Part shown: one piece after another, positions 7,746 through 16,789 of the stretch
How the letters are laid out: the number at the start of each line of letters is the position of its first letter
Position numbering within the stretch: position 1 is the first letter of the stretch
Source of the DNA: Flavobacteriales bacterium
GTDB taxonomy: Bacteria > Bacteroidota > Bacteroidia > Flavobacteriales > UBA1820
Assembly: GCA_003150615.1 (NCBI GenBank)
Contig: QALN01000006.1
Coordinates: 1 to 64,000 of the forward strand
Length of the DNA stretch: 64,000 nt
Direction: 5' to 3'
The notes under the pieces: generated by a model
The model's input: the letters and a program-made list of their open reading frames with translations, nothing else
Databases searched by the model: none
Told to the model about the DNA's origin: nothing
Position numbers and translations under genes: made by a program

Positions 7746-10700
7746 TCAGCTCCGTACCACGAAAGGAAATACGGACGTATAAGTGGTATACAAGCGTTCG
7801 AAATATTCCCTTTTTTTCTCTGCCAGTTCACGGTTGTACGGCGCTACTTTTTCTATCAGAGCATCGTATTGGCTAAGACTGTGCAGCGCATCGCGGTAAA
7901 CTCCCGTTTTATGCTTGTCGGGGAACGAATACAGGTATATTATGTCCTTTTCCAGCTGGTCGAACATGTATGACGCAAGGCTGTCGCCTTTTTCCTGCTG
8001 TCCTGTGCCGTAAACCGTTTCTATCGTCTCCATTATCGTTATATCCGGTTCAAAACAGTTAAGCGGCATTTTGTCGGCAGAAAGGTTTATCAGTTCGCGT
8101 GCCCGAAGGGTATCCCCGTCCATAAGCATGGAGATGGACGCGGCATTCAGTGCCGAGCGGAGGTGGTACGATGTGCGTTTGTCCGTTTCGGTCAGGTACG
8201 TGTCCGGATTGTCCATGCCTCCGTATTCCCAGTTTTCGGTTATTATATCGTACGAACGGCGTGCGTCGTTGGCTTTGAGATTTCCCAGTTTCAACGGTAC
8301 GAGTTTGTATGTGAGTCCTTCCATGACAAGGTAATCCTGCAGGCAGAACATGTTGTTCCGGGGATTTCCGTTGCCGCCTATTCCGAAGTGTATCGGGCGG
8401 TCCCACTGGTAGTTTGACAGGAAATCGAGGAAAGCGAGCGTTTTCTTGTCGATATAAACGCTGCCGTCGGCGCGTTCCTGTCCTATGTTCAGGTGCAGGG
8501 AGTCTTCCATGTACGGCGCGTCTTCTGGCGACACGATGCCGTATTTGACCGCATTTTCCTTGTTTACCGGTATGGATACCTTGCGGGTGGGGAACATCAG
8601 GTCGTAACCGCCGAACATATCCATCTGTTTGAGAAGAGGATGCCCGGACGCGAGCAACGATATGAATGTCTTTATGTCGAGTTCCTTGTCGGCCAATGGC
8701 GTATCGGGATTGTACGAAATCCTGTCGTTCGTCTTGCCTTTGTATGCCTTTTCTGGCAGTGTCATAGGCAGGGCAGGGCTATCGTAGAATTGGCGGCGCA
8801 TCTGGTCGATGTACCAGTCGCACATGGCAAGGGATGTGTTGAACACACGGACGTCCGTGCGGTATCCTTCCATTTCCTGCATGTACCACAGAGGGAAAGT
8901 GTCGTTGTCGCCGTATGCTACTATTATGCCGTTTTTGCCGACGCTGGACAGGTAGTTGCGGCCGACGGCACGTGCCGTTGAACGTGTGGAGCGGTCGTGG
9001 TCGTCCCAGTTTTCAGCTCCCATTATCGTAGGTACGGCAAGGAAGCATGCCAGTATGACAGCTGCGGCAAGTGTGGTCCGGTATTTCTTCTGCGCAAAGT
9101 TCTTCAGGTATGAATATATGGCCATAACGCCCATTCCTATCCATATTCCGAATGTCCAGAACGAAACGACTATCGCGTAGTCGCGTTCGCGCGGTTCGTA
9201 CGGCGGGTTGTTCGTGTACATCGTTATGCCCATTCCGGTGATAAGGAAGAACAGCAATACGGAGTACGCATCGCGGTCGTTCTTTTTAAAATGGAAATAC
9301 AGCCCGATGAGTCCCAGGATAAGCGGGAGCATGTAATAGACGTTGTGCGCCTTGTTGTTTTTCATGTAGTCGGCCTGCGGGTCCTGCGGGCCAAGACGCC
9401 ACTGGTCTATGAATTTTATGCCTGTGAGCCAGTTGCCTTTGTGTGGGGTGCTCATACCCTGGAAGTCGTTCTGACGTCCTGAGAAATTCCACAGGAAATA
9501 TCTCATGTTCATGTACCCCATCTGGTATGTGATGAAAAAGTACAGGTTGTCGCCGAATGTCGGAGCTTCGCCTTTTTTAAGCCCAGTCAGCAGGCGGTAG
9601 TTTTGCGCATACTGCGGCAAGTCGTTGGATATGCGCGGGAAAAGGCTCATGTATTCTTTTTTGTAGTGTATCGAAAGGCCGTGGTCCACGACCTCATAGC
9701 GCCCCGTTTCCTCGTTCGGCTCGTAAATAGGCTTGCCTATTTTGTATGGACCGGTCTTCGGGTCCGCCCGCCAGTCGGCCTCGGCGTTGTACGACGGGCC
9801 GTAGAGCAACGGGGATGATCCGTACTGCTCGCGCGAGAAGTAATAGTTCAGCCCTGCCGCAGTGGACGGGTTGTTTTCGTTTATCGGTGTGTTGGCGTTG
9901 GCGCGTATGGGTATCATCAGGTAACATGAGAAACCTATCACGATAAACATCAGAGCGAGCGTTATGGTGTTGCCGGCTATCCAGTTTTTCTTTTTTGTCA
10001 GCCACAGGGCCAGAGCCGAAATACCTACCAGGAAACAAGCCCACAGGATGGTTCCTGTGTGGAACGGCGCGCCGAGTTTGTTGACGAAGAAAATATCCAC
10101 TGCCCCGAACGAATTTATCAGGAACGGGAAAATGACTCCGAACGTCATGACCAGGATACTAGCCGCCACGATGTTGGCTATGATGAACTTCTTGGCATTG
10201 ATTTTTTCTTCGGTCTTGAAATAGTATATCATTGCTACCACAGGTATCCCGAGCATGCCCATAAAATGCACTCCGGGGGCAAGACCTACCAGGAGCGCTA
10301 TCAGTATCAGCCATTTGTTATTTCGTTCGCGGCCGAATCCGTCTGCCCAGCGCACAGCGCAATAAAGTACCAGTACGGTGAACGTGTTGGCAAGGGAATA
10401 GACTTCGCTCTCTGTGGCGTTGAACCAGAATGTGTCCGAGAACATTATGGCAGCCGAGCCTACCAGACCGCTGCCGAGTACGGCCGTGGCTGTCGGAACC
10501 GACATTTCGTCCCATTTTTTCCGTACGGCGCACCGTGTGAAATACGTGGTTATCCAGAAAAGCAGCATTATTGACACTCCGGATGCCAGACATGCGAATA
10601 CGTTCATCATGAAAGCCACGTTGGACGGATCGACCTCGAACATGTTGGTTATCACGGCTCCCATCATCTGGTACAGCGGAGCTCCCGGTGGGTGTCCGAC

Positions 10701-10850
10701 CTCCAGTTTTACCGCCGTTGAAGTGTATTCGGGGCAGTCCCATAATGGCGTGGTGGGCTCGGTGGTCATGATGTACACCGTCGATGCTACGGCGAACATA
10801 AGCCATCCCAGGACGGTGTTTATGTTCTTGAATGTCGGCTTTATTTGCAT
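7746..10850 (-). CDS. DUF2723 multi-spanning membrane protein, probable protein O-glycosyltransferase-like
   Basis: A 1034-residue protein. The first half holds about ten to twelve hydrophobic helices, starting with TVLGWLMFAVASTVYIM and the acidic loop WDCPEYTSTAVKLEVGHPPG that marks DUF2723 (near residues 38-57). The second half is a soluble domain with the phrase VAYGDNDTFPLWYMQE, then a TPR-like tail. DUF2723 proteins share the GT-C fold of polyprenol-dependent glycosyltransferases, and the family includes human TMEM260, an O-mannosyltransferase. In Bacteroidota it is a candidate for protein O-glycosylation in the periplasm. The Asp/Glu-Pro rich first loop is where GT-C catalysis is expected. 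It heads the minus-strand group with the NodB deacetylase and HAD phosphatase. The acceptor and donor are unknown. Confidence 0.88.
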   Translation of the reverse strand: MQIKPTFKNINTVLGWLMFAVASTVYIMTTEPTTPLWDCPEYTSTAVKLEVGHPPGAPLYQMMGAVITNMFEVDPSNVAFMMNVFACLASGVSIMLLFWITTYFTRCAVRKKWDEMSVPTATAVLGSGLVGSAAIMFSDTFWFNATESEVYSLANTFTVLVLYCAVRWADGFGRERNNKWLILIALLVGLAPGVHFMGMLGIPVVAMIYYFKTEEKINAKKFIIANIVAASILVMTFGVIFPFLINSFGAVDIFFVNKLGAPFHTGTILWACFLVGISALALWLTKKKNWIAGNTITLALMFIVIGFSCYLMIPIRANANTPINENNPSTAAGLNYYFSREQYGSSPLLYGPSYNAEADWRADPKTGPYKIGKPIYEPNEETGRYEVVDHGLSIHYKKEYMSLFPRISNDLPQYAQNYRLLTGLKKGEAPTFGDNLYFFITYQMGYMNMRYFLWNFSGRQNDFQGMSTPHKGNWLTGIKFIDQWRLGPQDPQADYMKNNKAHNVYYMLPLILGLIGLYFHFKKNDRDAYSVLLFFLITGMGITMYTNNPPYEPRERDYAIVVSFWTFGIWIGMGVMAIYSYLKNFAQKKYRTTLAAAVILACFLAVPTIMGAENWDDHDRSTRSTARAVGRNYLSSVGKNGIIVAYGDNDTFPLWYMQEMEGYRTDVRVFNTSLAMCDWYIDQMRRQFYDSPALPMTLPEKAYKGKTNDRISYNPDTPLADKELDIKTFISLLASGHPLLKQMDMFGGYDLMFPTRKVSIPVNKENAVKYGIVSPEDAPYMEDSLHLNIGQERADGSVYIDKKTLAFLDFLSNYQWDRPIHFGIGGNGNPRNNMFCLQDYLVMEGLTYKLVPLKLGNLKANDARRSYDIITENWEYGGMDNPDTYLTETDKRTSYHLRSALNAASISMLMDGDTLRARELINLSADKMPLNCFEPDITIMETIETVYGTGQQEKGDSLASYMFDQLEKDIIYLYSFPDKHKTGVYRDALHSLSQYDALIEKVAPYNRELAEKKREYFERLYTTYTSVFPFVVRS

Positions 10851-11328
10851 GGTCTGTAATTTTTTCTCTTTCCCGTAACTGTGCCGGGCGAATATTATAC
10901 TTACAAGTTGCGAATTTAATACAAAATATGCGTTTTCCCCGCAGGGATGCGAAACTTATTTGATTTTATCAAAAACGCGTTTATGAAAAAATTAACTCAC
11001 ACAAAGGCAAGAGAGCCAAAAAATTATGAGTTTTTTTAGCGTATATTCTATTAATTAGAATTAACTTTGCATTTACGCTCCGTATCCTTTTTCCGCAAGG
11101 GTGGAAACGCTTTCGGAAAATGCTTGTGAGGACTGTTGCCTTGGAGGGAGTGGGGAGAGTCAATACCCGGAATTATTTAGTTAAATAATTTAGAAATAAG
11201 GCAATATGTTTTTAATTTAAGCTATGGAAACGGCATTCATTACGGAAGACCGGAAAAGGTCTGAGTAGTGAAAATGTGAAACAGCGATTCTGAAAAAGAG
11301 TAATAACCAAATAAAACAGTAAGTCATC
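10851..11328. other. 478-base intergenic region between divergent genes
   Basis: It separates the DUF2723 gene (minus) from the winged-helix gene (plus). It is AT-rich and holds one TAnnTTTG element (11062-11069), which would give the winged-helix gene a leader of about 250 bases. No open reading frame with a protein-like composition is seen in it. A long untranslated leader for a regulator is suggestive of post-transcriptional control, but no recognisable riboswitch was found. Confidence 0.5.
11062..11069 (+). promoter_or_regulatory. Candidate -7 element (TAACTTTG)
   Basis: Matches TAnnTTTG. It lies about 260 bases upstream of the winged-helix regulator ATG. No clear -33 TTTG is at the usual spacing. 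Confidence 0.4.
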
Positions 11329-11646
11329 ATGAATATGCAAACTGAATTCAAAATCGGCGATTATGTGTTCGATTTTCGCAAACGTACACTTACGTACGGG
11401 GGTGAGACACGTAAACTGACCACCCGTGAAGCCGAACTTTTGCTCATTTTCTGTGAGAATATGGGAGAACTGGTTGAGCGTTCATTTATCCTCAAGAAAT
11501 TATGGGGGTATGACGATTTCTTCAACGCCCGTTCTATGGACGTATTCATCACCAAATTGCGCAAATATCTGGGCCAGGACGAAAACGTACAGTTGTGCAA
11601 CGTCCGTGGTAAAGGATACAAGTTGGTGACCGACAAGTCCTGCTAA
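11329..11646 (+). CDS. Stand-alone OmpR/PhoB-type winged-helix DNA-binding protein
   Basis: A 105-residue protein that is only the DNA-binding half of an OmpR/PhoB response regulator. The wHTH domain spans nearly the whole chain: the beta start DYVFDFRKRTLTYGGE, helix LTTREAELLLIF, the loop and recognition helix FFNARSMDVFITKLRKYLG, and the C-terminal wing NVRGKGYKLV. The N-terminal receiver domain with its phospho-aspartate is missing, and no truncated receiver is seen upstream, so it is a natural single-domain protein and not a fragment. How it is signalled is unclear. It has a long leader upstream and a strong terminator downstream, so it is monocistronic. MQTEF two codons in is an alternative start. 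Its target genes are unknown. Confidence 0.88.
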   Translation: MNMQTEFKIGDYVFDFRKRTLTYGGETRKLTTREAELLLIFCENMGELVERSFILKKLWGYDDFFNARSMDVFITKLRKYLGQDENVQLCNVRGKGYKLVTDKSC

Positions 11647-11672
11647 ATGCAGTAGTATTTGACGGTTTTCCG

Positions 11673-11709
11673 GGCATCCGGGCGGAATTTCCGCCCGGAT
11701 GCCTTTTTT
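11673..11709 (+). terminator. Intrinsic terminator of the winged-helix gene
   Basis: A perfect 13-bp GC-rich stem (11673-11685 with 11691-11703) with a five-base loop is followed by T6 at 11704-11709. Confidence 0.93.
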
Positions 11710-11752
11710 ATGTCCTGTTTTACATGGTTTCGGGGGTTAACTTTACGGGGCG

Positions 11753-11760
11753 TATATTTG
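11753..11760 (+). promoter_or_regulatory. Candidate -7 element (TATATTTG) for dinB
   Basis: Matches TAnnTTTG and ends four bases before the GTG start at 11765. If it is the promoter, the transcript would start near or just inside the assigned start, so translation might begin at the next in-frame GTG (11774). Confidence 0.45.
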
Positions 11761-11764
11761 TCTT

Positions 11765-12844
11765 GTGAAAGAGGTGAAGGAAAGGAAAATAATACATATA
11801 GACATGGATGCTTTTTATGCTTCCGTCGAACAAAGGGACAACCCTTCCCTGCGGGGCCGCCCGGTGGCTGTAGGCAGGGCAGAGGAACGCGGGGTTGTCG
11901 CAGCAGCCAGTTACCAGGCGCGCAGGTTCGGGGTAAAGTCGGCCATGCCGTCGGTAAAAGCGATGAAACTGTGTCCTGAACTGGTGTTCGTGCCGGCGCG
12001 CATGGATGTTTACCGCAGTGTGTCGGCGTCGATACACGATATTTTTCACCGTTATACGGATGTTGTGGAGCCGCTGGCGCTTGACGAGGCGTTTCTGGAT
12101 GTGACGGATAACAAAAAAGGCATGCAATATGCCATGGACATTGCCGCCGCTATAAAATCCGAAATACGCGCCGAGACCGGACTGGTGGCTTCAGCTGGGG
12201 TGTCTTACAATAAGTTTCTTGCCAAAATAGCGTCGGACTACCGCAAGCCGGACGGACTTTATGTGATACATCCTTCACGCGCTGCGGAGTTCATTTCCCG
12301 ACTTCCGATAGAATCTTTCTGGGGCGTTGGCGGTGCTACGGCTGAAAGGATGCGTGCTCTGGGGATAACCGACGGGGCTTCGTTGAGAGAGCGGACGCTG
12401 AGTTTTCTCACTGCCCGTTTCGGTAAAAAAGGACGGCTTTATTATGACTTTGCTCACGGTGAAGACAACCGGCCGGTGGAACCTTTCCGGGAGCGCAAGT
12501 CGGTGGCCCGTGAACATACGTTGGAGAGGGATGTTACGGCGCTTTTCCCGATGACGGTAGAACTTTATAACGTGGTAAAGGGCCTTATGCCTCGACTGGA
12601 AAAAGCGGCTTTTTCGGGGAGGACTCTTACGTTGAAACTAAAGTTCGATGATTTTTCCGTAAAAACATATTCCGTTACCAGACGGAAGGTTTTTTCTGAA
12701 TTCGCAGATATACTGGATACGTCAAAGGCTCTTCTGAGGCAGTCGGGGGCGGTGGGCAGGCCTGTGCGTCTTATCGGTGTGTCTATGTCCAATTCTCAGG
12801 TTGGGTGCGGAGGGGGAACACAGTTGAGTATGGACGATTTGTAA
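11765..12844 (+). CDS. dinB: DNA polymerase IV (Y-family translesion polymerase)
   Basis: A 359-residue Y-family polymerase that copies past damaged template bases with low fidelity. The metal-binding acidic residues are visible: Asp13 in IIHIDMDAFYASVE and Asp107/Glu108 in LALDEAFLDVT. The steric-gate region FYASVE and the helix-hairpin-helix region follow, and the little-finger domain is at the C-terminus. The usual terminal beta-clamp motif is not obvious in the tail QVGCGGGTQLSMDDL, though a short Gln-Leu-Ser pattern there could serve. Length is normal. Start codon is GTG, chosen because the first family block must be included. It stands between two monocistronic-looking units. No SOS box is recognisable in the upstream region. 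Confidence 0.95.
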   Translation: MKEVKERKIIHIDMDAFYASVEQRDNPSLRGRPVAVGRAEERGVVAAASYQARRFGVKSAMPSVKAMKLCPELVFVPARMDVYRSVSASIHDIFHRYTDVVEPLALDEAFLDVTDNKKGMQYAMDIAAAIKSEIRAETGLVASAGVSYNKFLAKIASDYRKPDGLYVIHPSRAAEFISRLPIESFWGVGGATAERMRALGITDGASLRERTLSFLTARFGKKGRLYYDFAHGEDNRPVEPFRERKSVAREHTLERDVTALFPMTVELYNVVKGLMPRLEKAAFSGRTLTLKLKFDDFSVKTYSVTRRKVFSEFADILDTSKALLRQSGAVGRPVRLIGVSMSNSQVGCGGGTQLSMDDL

Positions 12845-12962
12845 GTAGCCGGGATGGTACCGGTAAACATCCGGATGGCCACGCCTGGACGTAAGTAAAC
12901 ATTATGATCTGTCAGTGGCGGGCGTTGTGTTTTTCTTTTGCGGAATTAGTTTTATAGGCCCA

Positions 12963-12993
12963 TAAAAAAATCCGGCGCCTTATGGCGTCGGAT
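12963..12993 (-). terminator. Terminator of rplU-rpmA
   Basis: Ten-base arms (12970-12979 and 12984-12993) with one G-T type mismatch and a four-base loop. On the minus strand the stem is followed by T7. It lies about 75 bases past the rpmA stop. Confidence 0.8.
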
Positions 12994-13067
12994 TTGTATG
13001 TTTTTATCGTCTGCGGTGATTGAAATTCCCGACAGGCGTTCCATGTCCGAAAATATCGGATGTAATG

Positions 13068-13331
13068 TTATGCTTCCGCTACGGGGATTACGTTCACTAC
13101 GGATTTGTCTCCCTGTTTCTTCTGGAAAGAAACGACGCCGTCGGTCTTGGCAAAGAGCGTGTGGTCGCGGCCTATGCCTACGTTCTGGCCGGGGTGGTGT
13201 TTGGTACCCCTCTGGCGTACTATGATGTTTCCGGCTATTGCTGCTTCTCCCGAGAAAATCTTTACACCAAGACGTTTGCTTTCCGAATCGCGTCCGTTCT
13301 TGGAACTGCCGACTCCTTTCTTGTGTGCCAT
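13068..13331 (-). CDS. rpmA: 50S ribosomal protein L27
   Basis: An 87-residue basic ribosomal protein. The N-terminus [20 protein letters not shown] is the family signature, which reaches toward the peptidyl-transferase centre, followed by GVKIFSGE and [24 protein letters not shown]. Unlike Firmicutes L27, there is no N-terminal pro-sequence cleaved before AHKKG. It follows rplU by 36 bases on the same strand, the conserved order rplU-rpmA. A hairpin terminator lies downstream. Confidence 0.98.
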   Translation of the reverse strand: MAHKKGVGSSKNGRDSESKRLGVKIFSGEAAIAGNIIVRQRGTKHHPGQNVGIGRDHTLFAKTDGVVSFQKKQGDKSVVNVIPVAEA

Positions 13332-13367
13332 TTTTTATACTATGGATTTAGTGGTTAGACTTTGTTT

Positions 13368-13679
13368 TTAGGCGACGATGTCGCTGATGAGTACTTTTGT
13401 CAGGTACTGGCGGTGACCGTTCTGTTTCTGGTAACCCTTGCGGCGTTTTTTCTTGAATACGATTACCTTTTCGCCTCTGAGGTGTTCGAGGATTTTGCCT
13501 TCTACTTTGGCTCCTGATACAGCCGGGGTGCCAATTTTAACGTCTTTGCCGTCGGCTACGAGCAGGACTTTCTCGAATGAAACGGGAGCGTCCACATCAC
13601 CTGCCAAACGGTTTACAAAAACGTACTGGTCTTTTTGTACTTTGTACTGGAACCCTGCTATTTCTACGATTGCGTACAT
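13368..13679 (-). CDS. rplU: 50S ribosomal protein L21
   Basis: A 103-residue ribosomal protein. [25 protein letters not shown] is the family start, and the C-terminal [19 protein letters not shown] is the basic 23S rRNA-binding tail. Length is normal. It is first in the rplU-rpmA operon. A well-formed promoter (TTTG, 20-base spacer, TAATTTTG) lies 50-80 bases upstream on the minus strand. Confidence 0.98.
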   Translation of the reverse strand: MYAIVEIAGFQYKVQKDQYVFVNRLAGDVDAPVSFEKVLLVADGKDVKIGTPAVSGAKVEGKILEHLRGEKVIVFKKKRRKGYQKQNGHRQYLTKVLISDIVA

Positions 13680-13731
13680 TTGTAACTGTTTAAATGGTTG
13701 TTTGTTAAAATGAAATGTTCAAATCAGGGTG

Positions 13732-13763
13732 CAAAATTATGTCTTATTCTCCGCATTTCCAAA
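13732..13763 (-). promoter_or_regulatory. Bacteroidota-type promoter for rplU-rpmA
   Basis: On the minus strand TTTG (complement of 13760-13763) is followed by a 20-base spacer and TAATTTTG (complement of 13732-13739). This matches the consensus TTTG-N19-TAnnTTTG with one extra base. It lies 50 bases upstream of the rplU ATG. Confidence 0.75.
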
Positions 13764-13849
13764 TTTTTATTCGCGCCTTTTTTCAGCCTGCCGGGAAAAT
13801 AACTTTAGCGGCGGGGCGCTCGCATGTCCGGCTTTAAATGAAAAAGGCG

Positions 13850-13857
13850 TATTTTTG
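13850..13857 (+). promoter_or_regulatory. Candidate -7 element (TATTTTTG)
   Basis: Matches TAnnTTTG and ends 50 bases before the ATG of the 927-residue secreted protein. No clear -33 TTTG. Confidence 0.45.
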
Positions 13858-13907
13858 GTGCGCCCCGGACGAACACCGTTACGGGACACTCGCATACGAT
13901 ATACGAC

Positions 13908-16691
13908 ATGAGGTTTTTTACGATAATTTTAGCTTTTTTAAGCCCTTTCTCCTGTTTGTTCGCCAGTCAGGGGATATGGGAGGAAAGTTCAGCCGGGGTG
14001 CGCGCGATTGTCGAAGTGCCTAAAGGCGGGCCTGCGGTTACGGCCGATATACTATGGAGGTTGCCATTCAATGTGGAGGAAAATCCGTCGCCTGAAGCGA
14101 TGTGGGAGAAAATATCCGTTTACGATGCTTCTTCCGGCAGGCAGGTGCGCAACGTGCATGTCCGGGAGTTGTCAGCCGACCGGGTCATACTGGCTTTCGG
14201 GCCTGCCGATGCAGGTACTTACCACGTATATTTTTCTTACGGCGGCGCAAAGCCTTCGCGTGATTACGAATATTCTTCGACACTCGTCTGGGCAAAGGAG
14301 ATGAAGCTGTTCAACTATCCTGATTTCAATAAACTGCCTAAGATGCGGGCCGATGGGGTGGAGATGAGATACCGTCCGCAGGGAAATCCTTATGATGCCG
14401 CTTCTACCGTAACCGAAGCCGATGCGTATTTCACCAAAAAGTCCAAAACCCCGTTTCAGGCATATTACGTTCCCGGTGAATACCCGGTGAATGACGCAGG
14501 CCGTCTTCCCCTGGCGTTTGCCGCCGAAGTTGTGAAAAATACGGAAGAAGGGAAAACGGGCGGATTTTTCGGACGCGTGTTCCGTGGCAGGACTTCCGGG
14601 AACGGCGGTTCGGCAGATACGCTATCCATTGCCCCCGGCGGAAAAAAACTCATGCAGATATGTCTGGTAGGCACTAAAGGTACGACGGATGTGACGGTTT
14701 CCTTTCCGTCGGCTCCTTCGGCCGGGATACATGTGAAACCCGTCGGCAGAGGGAAGTTAAAGCTACGTGAAAGGGATGTGCGCGGTGTATGGGCTGTGGC
14801 TTCGGCCGATAGTTCGGCAGCCGACGGCATGTATGAATTTCCTGTGAAAATATCCGGAGCAGGCAGGGAGCAAACTGTCAGGCTGGTGGTGGAGGTCAGG
14901 AAGACCGCATCTTCCGATGCCGGCGGATATGCGGATGCGGAATTTATAAGTCTTGTCGGCGTTCCGGGTCCCGGCCCCGTCGCCGTGGACGACGTGAATC
15001 CGCGCTTTCCCGTTACGATGTCCCAGGGATACGATGTGCGCAGCGGCAACAATGTGTTGTCTATAAATCCTGCGACGGCCCTGCCGGGGCAGATTTTTTC
15101 CAAAGGAAGCCCTCTTTTGTCCTCGCCGGTTCTTCTGGTTTTTTCCACTTCCAACGGCACCAGGAAAATAGGAGTCGATAATCTGATGTTCAGCCGCCGT
15201 GATGGCGGGGTGCAGCAGTGGAGCGGTTCCATACGCACGCATGACATGGATGTAAAACTGAGTGGGAGCCTTGCCGCATATGGGATGGTGGAGTACGATG
15301 TGGATGTTATGCCGCTTCAGGATATTTCGTTCCGCAATGTAAGTCTGGAATTCGGTTTTGCGCCAGATATAACGTCGGCCGGTTACGACACGGTGAGGGT
15401 ACTGGAAAAGGGTGCGGTGTCTTTGTCCGGACAGGATGCGTCTTCGGGTATGTGGATAGGCCGCGACAGGCGCGGGGTATATGTGAGCGTTCCGGCTGTG
15501 AACGGCAATATGTTTTACAGCGGGGACAATGCTTCGCTGACGCTTTACAATGGCAGTGGTATGGGGCTTGTGGCGGGAACCGGCGCTTTCGACGCATCGA
15601 AAGGAGTGTCGTTTTCGCTGAAGTGCCGTATGCAGTTGCTGCCGGCGGATTATTCGGCTGAAAATCCGTCGGAAAGGAATCTGTATCTGGTACGTGGGGA
15701 TACGTTGCCCGAACCTGGTGATATCCCTGGTGCGGGGATAGCGGTGGTACGGAATCCGGACATACTTTTCGATACGTTTAACGTTGCAAGGATGGAAAAA
15801 CTCGTTTCTTCGGGCGTGAGGCTTGCTCCGAGGATAGAGCCTTTTTCACTTCCGGGAAAAAGCTCCGCAGCCAGGGTGCTCGCTTCGCTGGATTATCCGT
15901 ATGTTTTTTCTGCCGATGGCAGGAATATGATGTTCGAGGCTTCGGACAGCCTTAAAGCGGCCTTCGTGTATATGTACGGGCTTTTGACTGAAAATCCGGC
16001 CGTGGGCGGCGTAGTGCTCGTTCCTTCGCTGCATAATATGGAAAACGCATACGCTTACTCGCAGCGCGGTGGCGACGGGTTTATGGTGTTTACCGAGGGA
16101 GGCGACGGATTTGACGCTTCCATGTTCATGGCGGCGCCTTGGGTTGACGGGGTGCTCGAAACCGTACCGTGCTATGGAGATGCTGCCGGCGGGTTGTGTG
16201 CAGGGAGCGGGCTGAAGCCTTATTCCGCTTTGGGTGACAGGACGGTGTGGGACGCTTTGCTTTCAGGGGCTGATTATTATGCGGACGATACCGACAGTAC
16301 GGCTTCCTCTGCTGTGATGAAAGTGTGGAAACTGCGCCGGGAAATGGGTGTGGATGCTTCGGGATACTTGTTCTATCCGGCATGGGACGCATCGATACCT
16401 GTCGTGTCTTCTTCCGGGGAAGTTAAAATATCGGCTTACGAATCTGATGGCCGGTTGGTGGTCATTTGCAGGAATAGCTCCCCTGAGCCGGTAAAGTTCG
16501 TCCCGCAGTTCGACCTTAAGGCATTGGGCGTAAAAAAATGGGAGGTGGAACGGCTCGAAGCGCCTGCGTTGGACGGTCTTCAGGATGCTGCGTATTACCT
16601 GTTGGGCGACAGTGTGGAGGTGCCTGCTTCGTCCGGCGTGGTGCTGACGCTTACGTGGGGAAAGTTACATTCTTCGGGAGGTAAAAGTTAA
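13908..16691 (+). CDS. Large secreted protein of unknown function, glycosidase-associated architecture possible
   Basis: A 927-residue protein with a signal peptide (residues 1-19, FFTIILAFLSPFSCLFA). The first half is beta-rich, with runs such as GTYHVYFSYGG and TDVTVSFPSAPSAGIHVKPVG that look like Ig-like or beta-sandwich domains. The middle has WIGRDRRGVYVSVP and YNGSGMGLVAGTG, and the last part reads like a catalytic or barrel region (HNMENAYAYSQRGGDGF) followed by a C-terminal beta sandwich (GRLVVICRNSSPEPVKFVPQFD). This order recalls DUF6067/GH123-related secreted proteins in Bacteroidota, but I see no catalytic motif I would stand on. No lipobox is visible, so it is probably periplasmic or surface-exposed. 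It starts 41 bases after a TAnnTTTG element and is followed by the acyl-CoA synthetase gene. Confidence 0.6.
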   Translation: MRFFTIILAFLSPFSCLFASQGIWEESSAGVRAIVEVPKGGPAVTADILWRLPFNVEENPSPEAMWEKISVYDASSGRQVRNVHVRELSADRVILAFGPADAGTYHVYFSYGGAKPSRDYEYSSTLVWAKEMKLFNYPDFNKLPKMRADGVEMRYRPQGNPYDAASTVTEADAYFTKKSKTPFQAYYVPGEYPVNDAGRLPLAFAAEVVKNTEEGKTGGFFGRVFRGRTSGNGGSADTLSIAPGGKKLMQICLVGTKGTTDVTVSFPSAPSAGIHVKPVGRGKLKLRERDVRGVWAVASADSSAADGMYEFPVKISGAGREQTVRLVVEVRKTASSDAGGYADAEFISLVGVPGPGPVAVDDVNPRFPVTMSQGYDVRSGNNVLSINPATALPGQIFSKGSPLLSSPVLLVFSTSNGTRKIGVDNLMFSRRDGGVQQWSGSIRTHDMDVKLSGSLAAYGMVEYDVDVMPLQDISFRNVSLEFGFAPDITSAGYDTVRVLEKGAVSLSGQDASSGMWIGRDRRGVYVSVPAVNGNMFYSGDNASLTLYNGSGMGLVAGTGAFDASKGVSFSLKCRMQLLPADYSAENPSERNLYLVRGDTLPEPGDIPGAGIAVVRNPDILFDTFNVARMEKLVSSGVRLAPRIEPFSLPGKSSAARVLASLDYPYVFSADGRNMMFEASDSLKAAFVYMYGLLTENPAVGGVVLVPSLHNMENAYAYSQRGGDGFMVFTEGGDGFDASMFMAAPWVDGVLETVPCYGDAAGGLCAGSGLKPYSALGDRTVWDALLSGADYYADDTDSTASSAVMKVWKLRREMGVDASGYLFYPAWDASIPVVSSSGEVKISAYESDGRLVVICRNSSPEPVKFVPQFDLKALGVKKWEVERLEAPALDGLQDAAYYLLGDSVEVPASSGVVLTLTWGKLHSSGGKS

Positions 16692-16740
16692 AAATCCGAT
16701 AAAACCAGCAGGCGTGGCTTTCCGGGTGGAGTATTGTTAG

Positions 16741-16748
16741 TATTTTTG
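16741..16748 (+). promoter_or_regulatory. Candidate -7 element (TATTTTTG)
   Basis: Matches TAnnTTTG and ends 41 bases before the GTG start of the acyl-CoA synthetase gene. Confidence 0.45.
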
Positions 16749-16789
16749 TTACTCATGCGCGGAAGGCCCGGATACGGGCGGTTCTGCCT

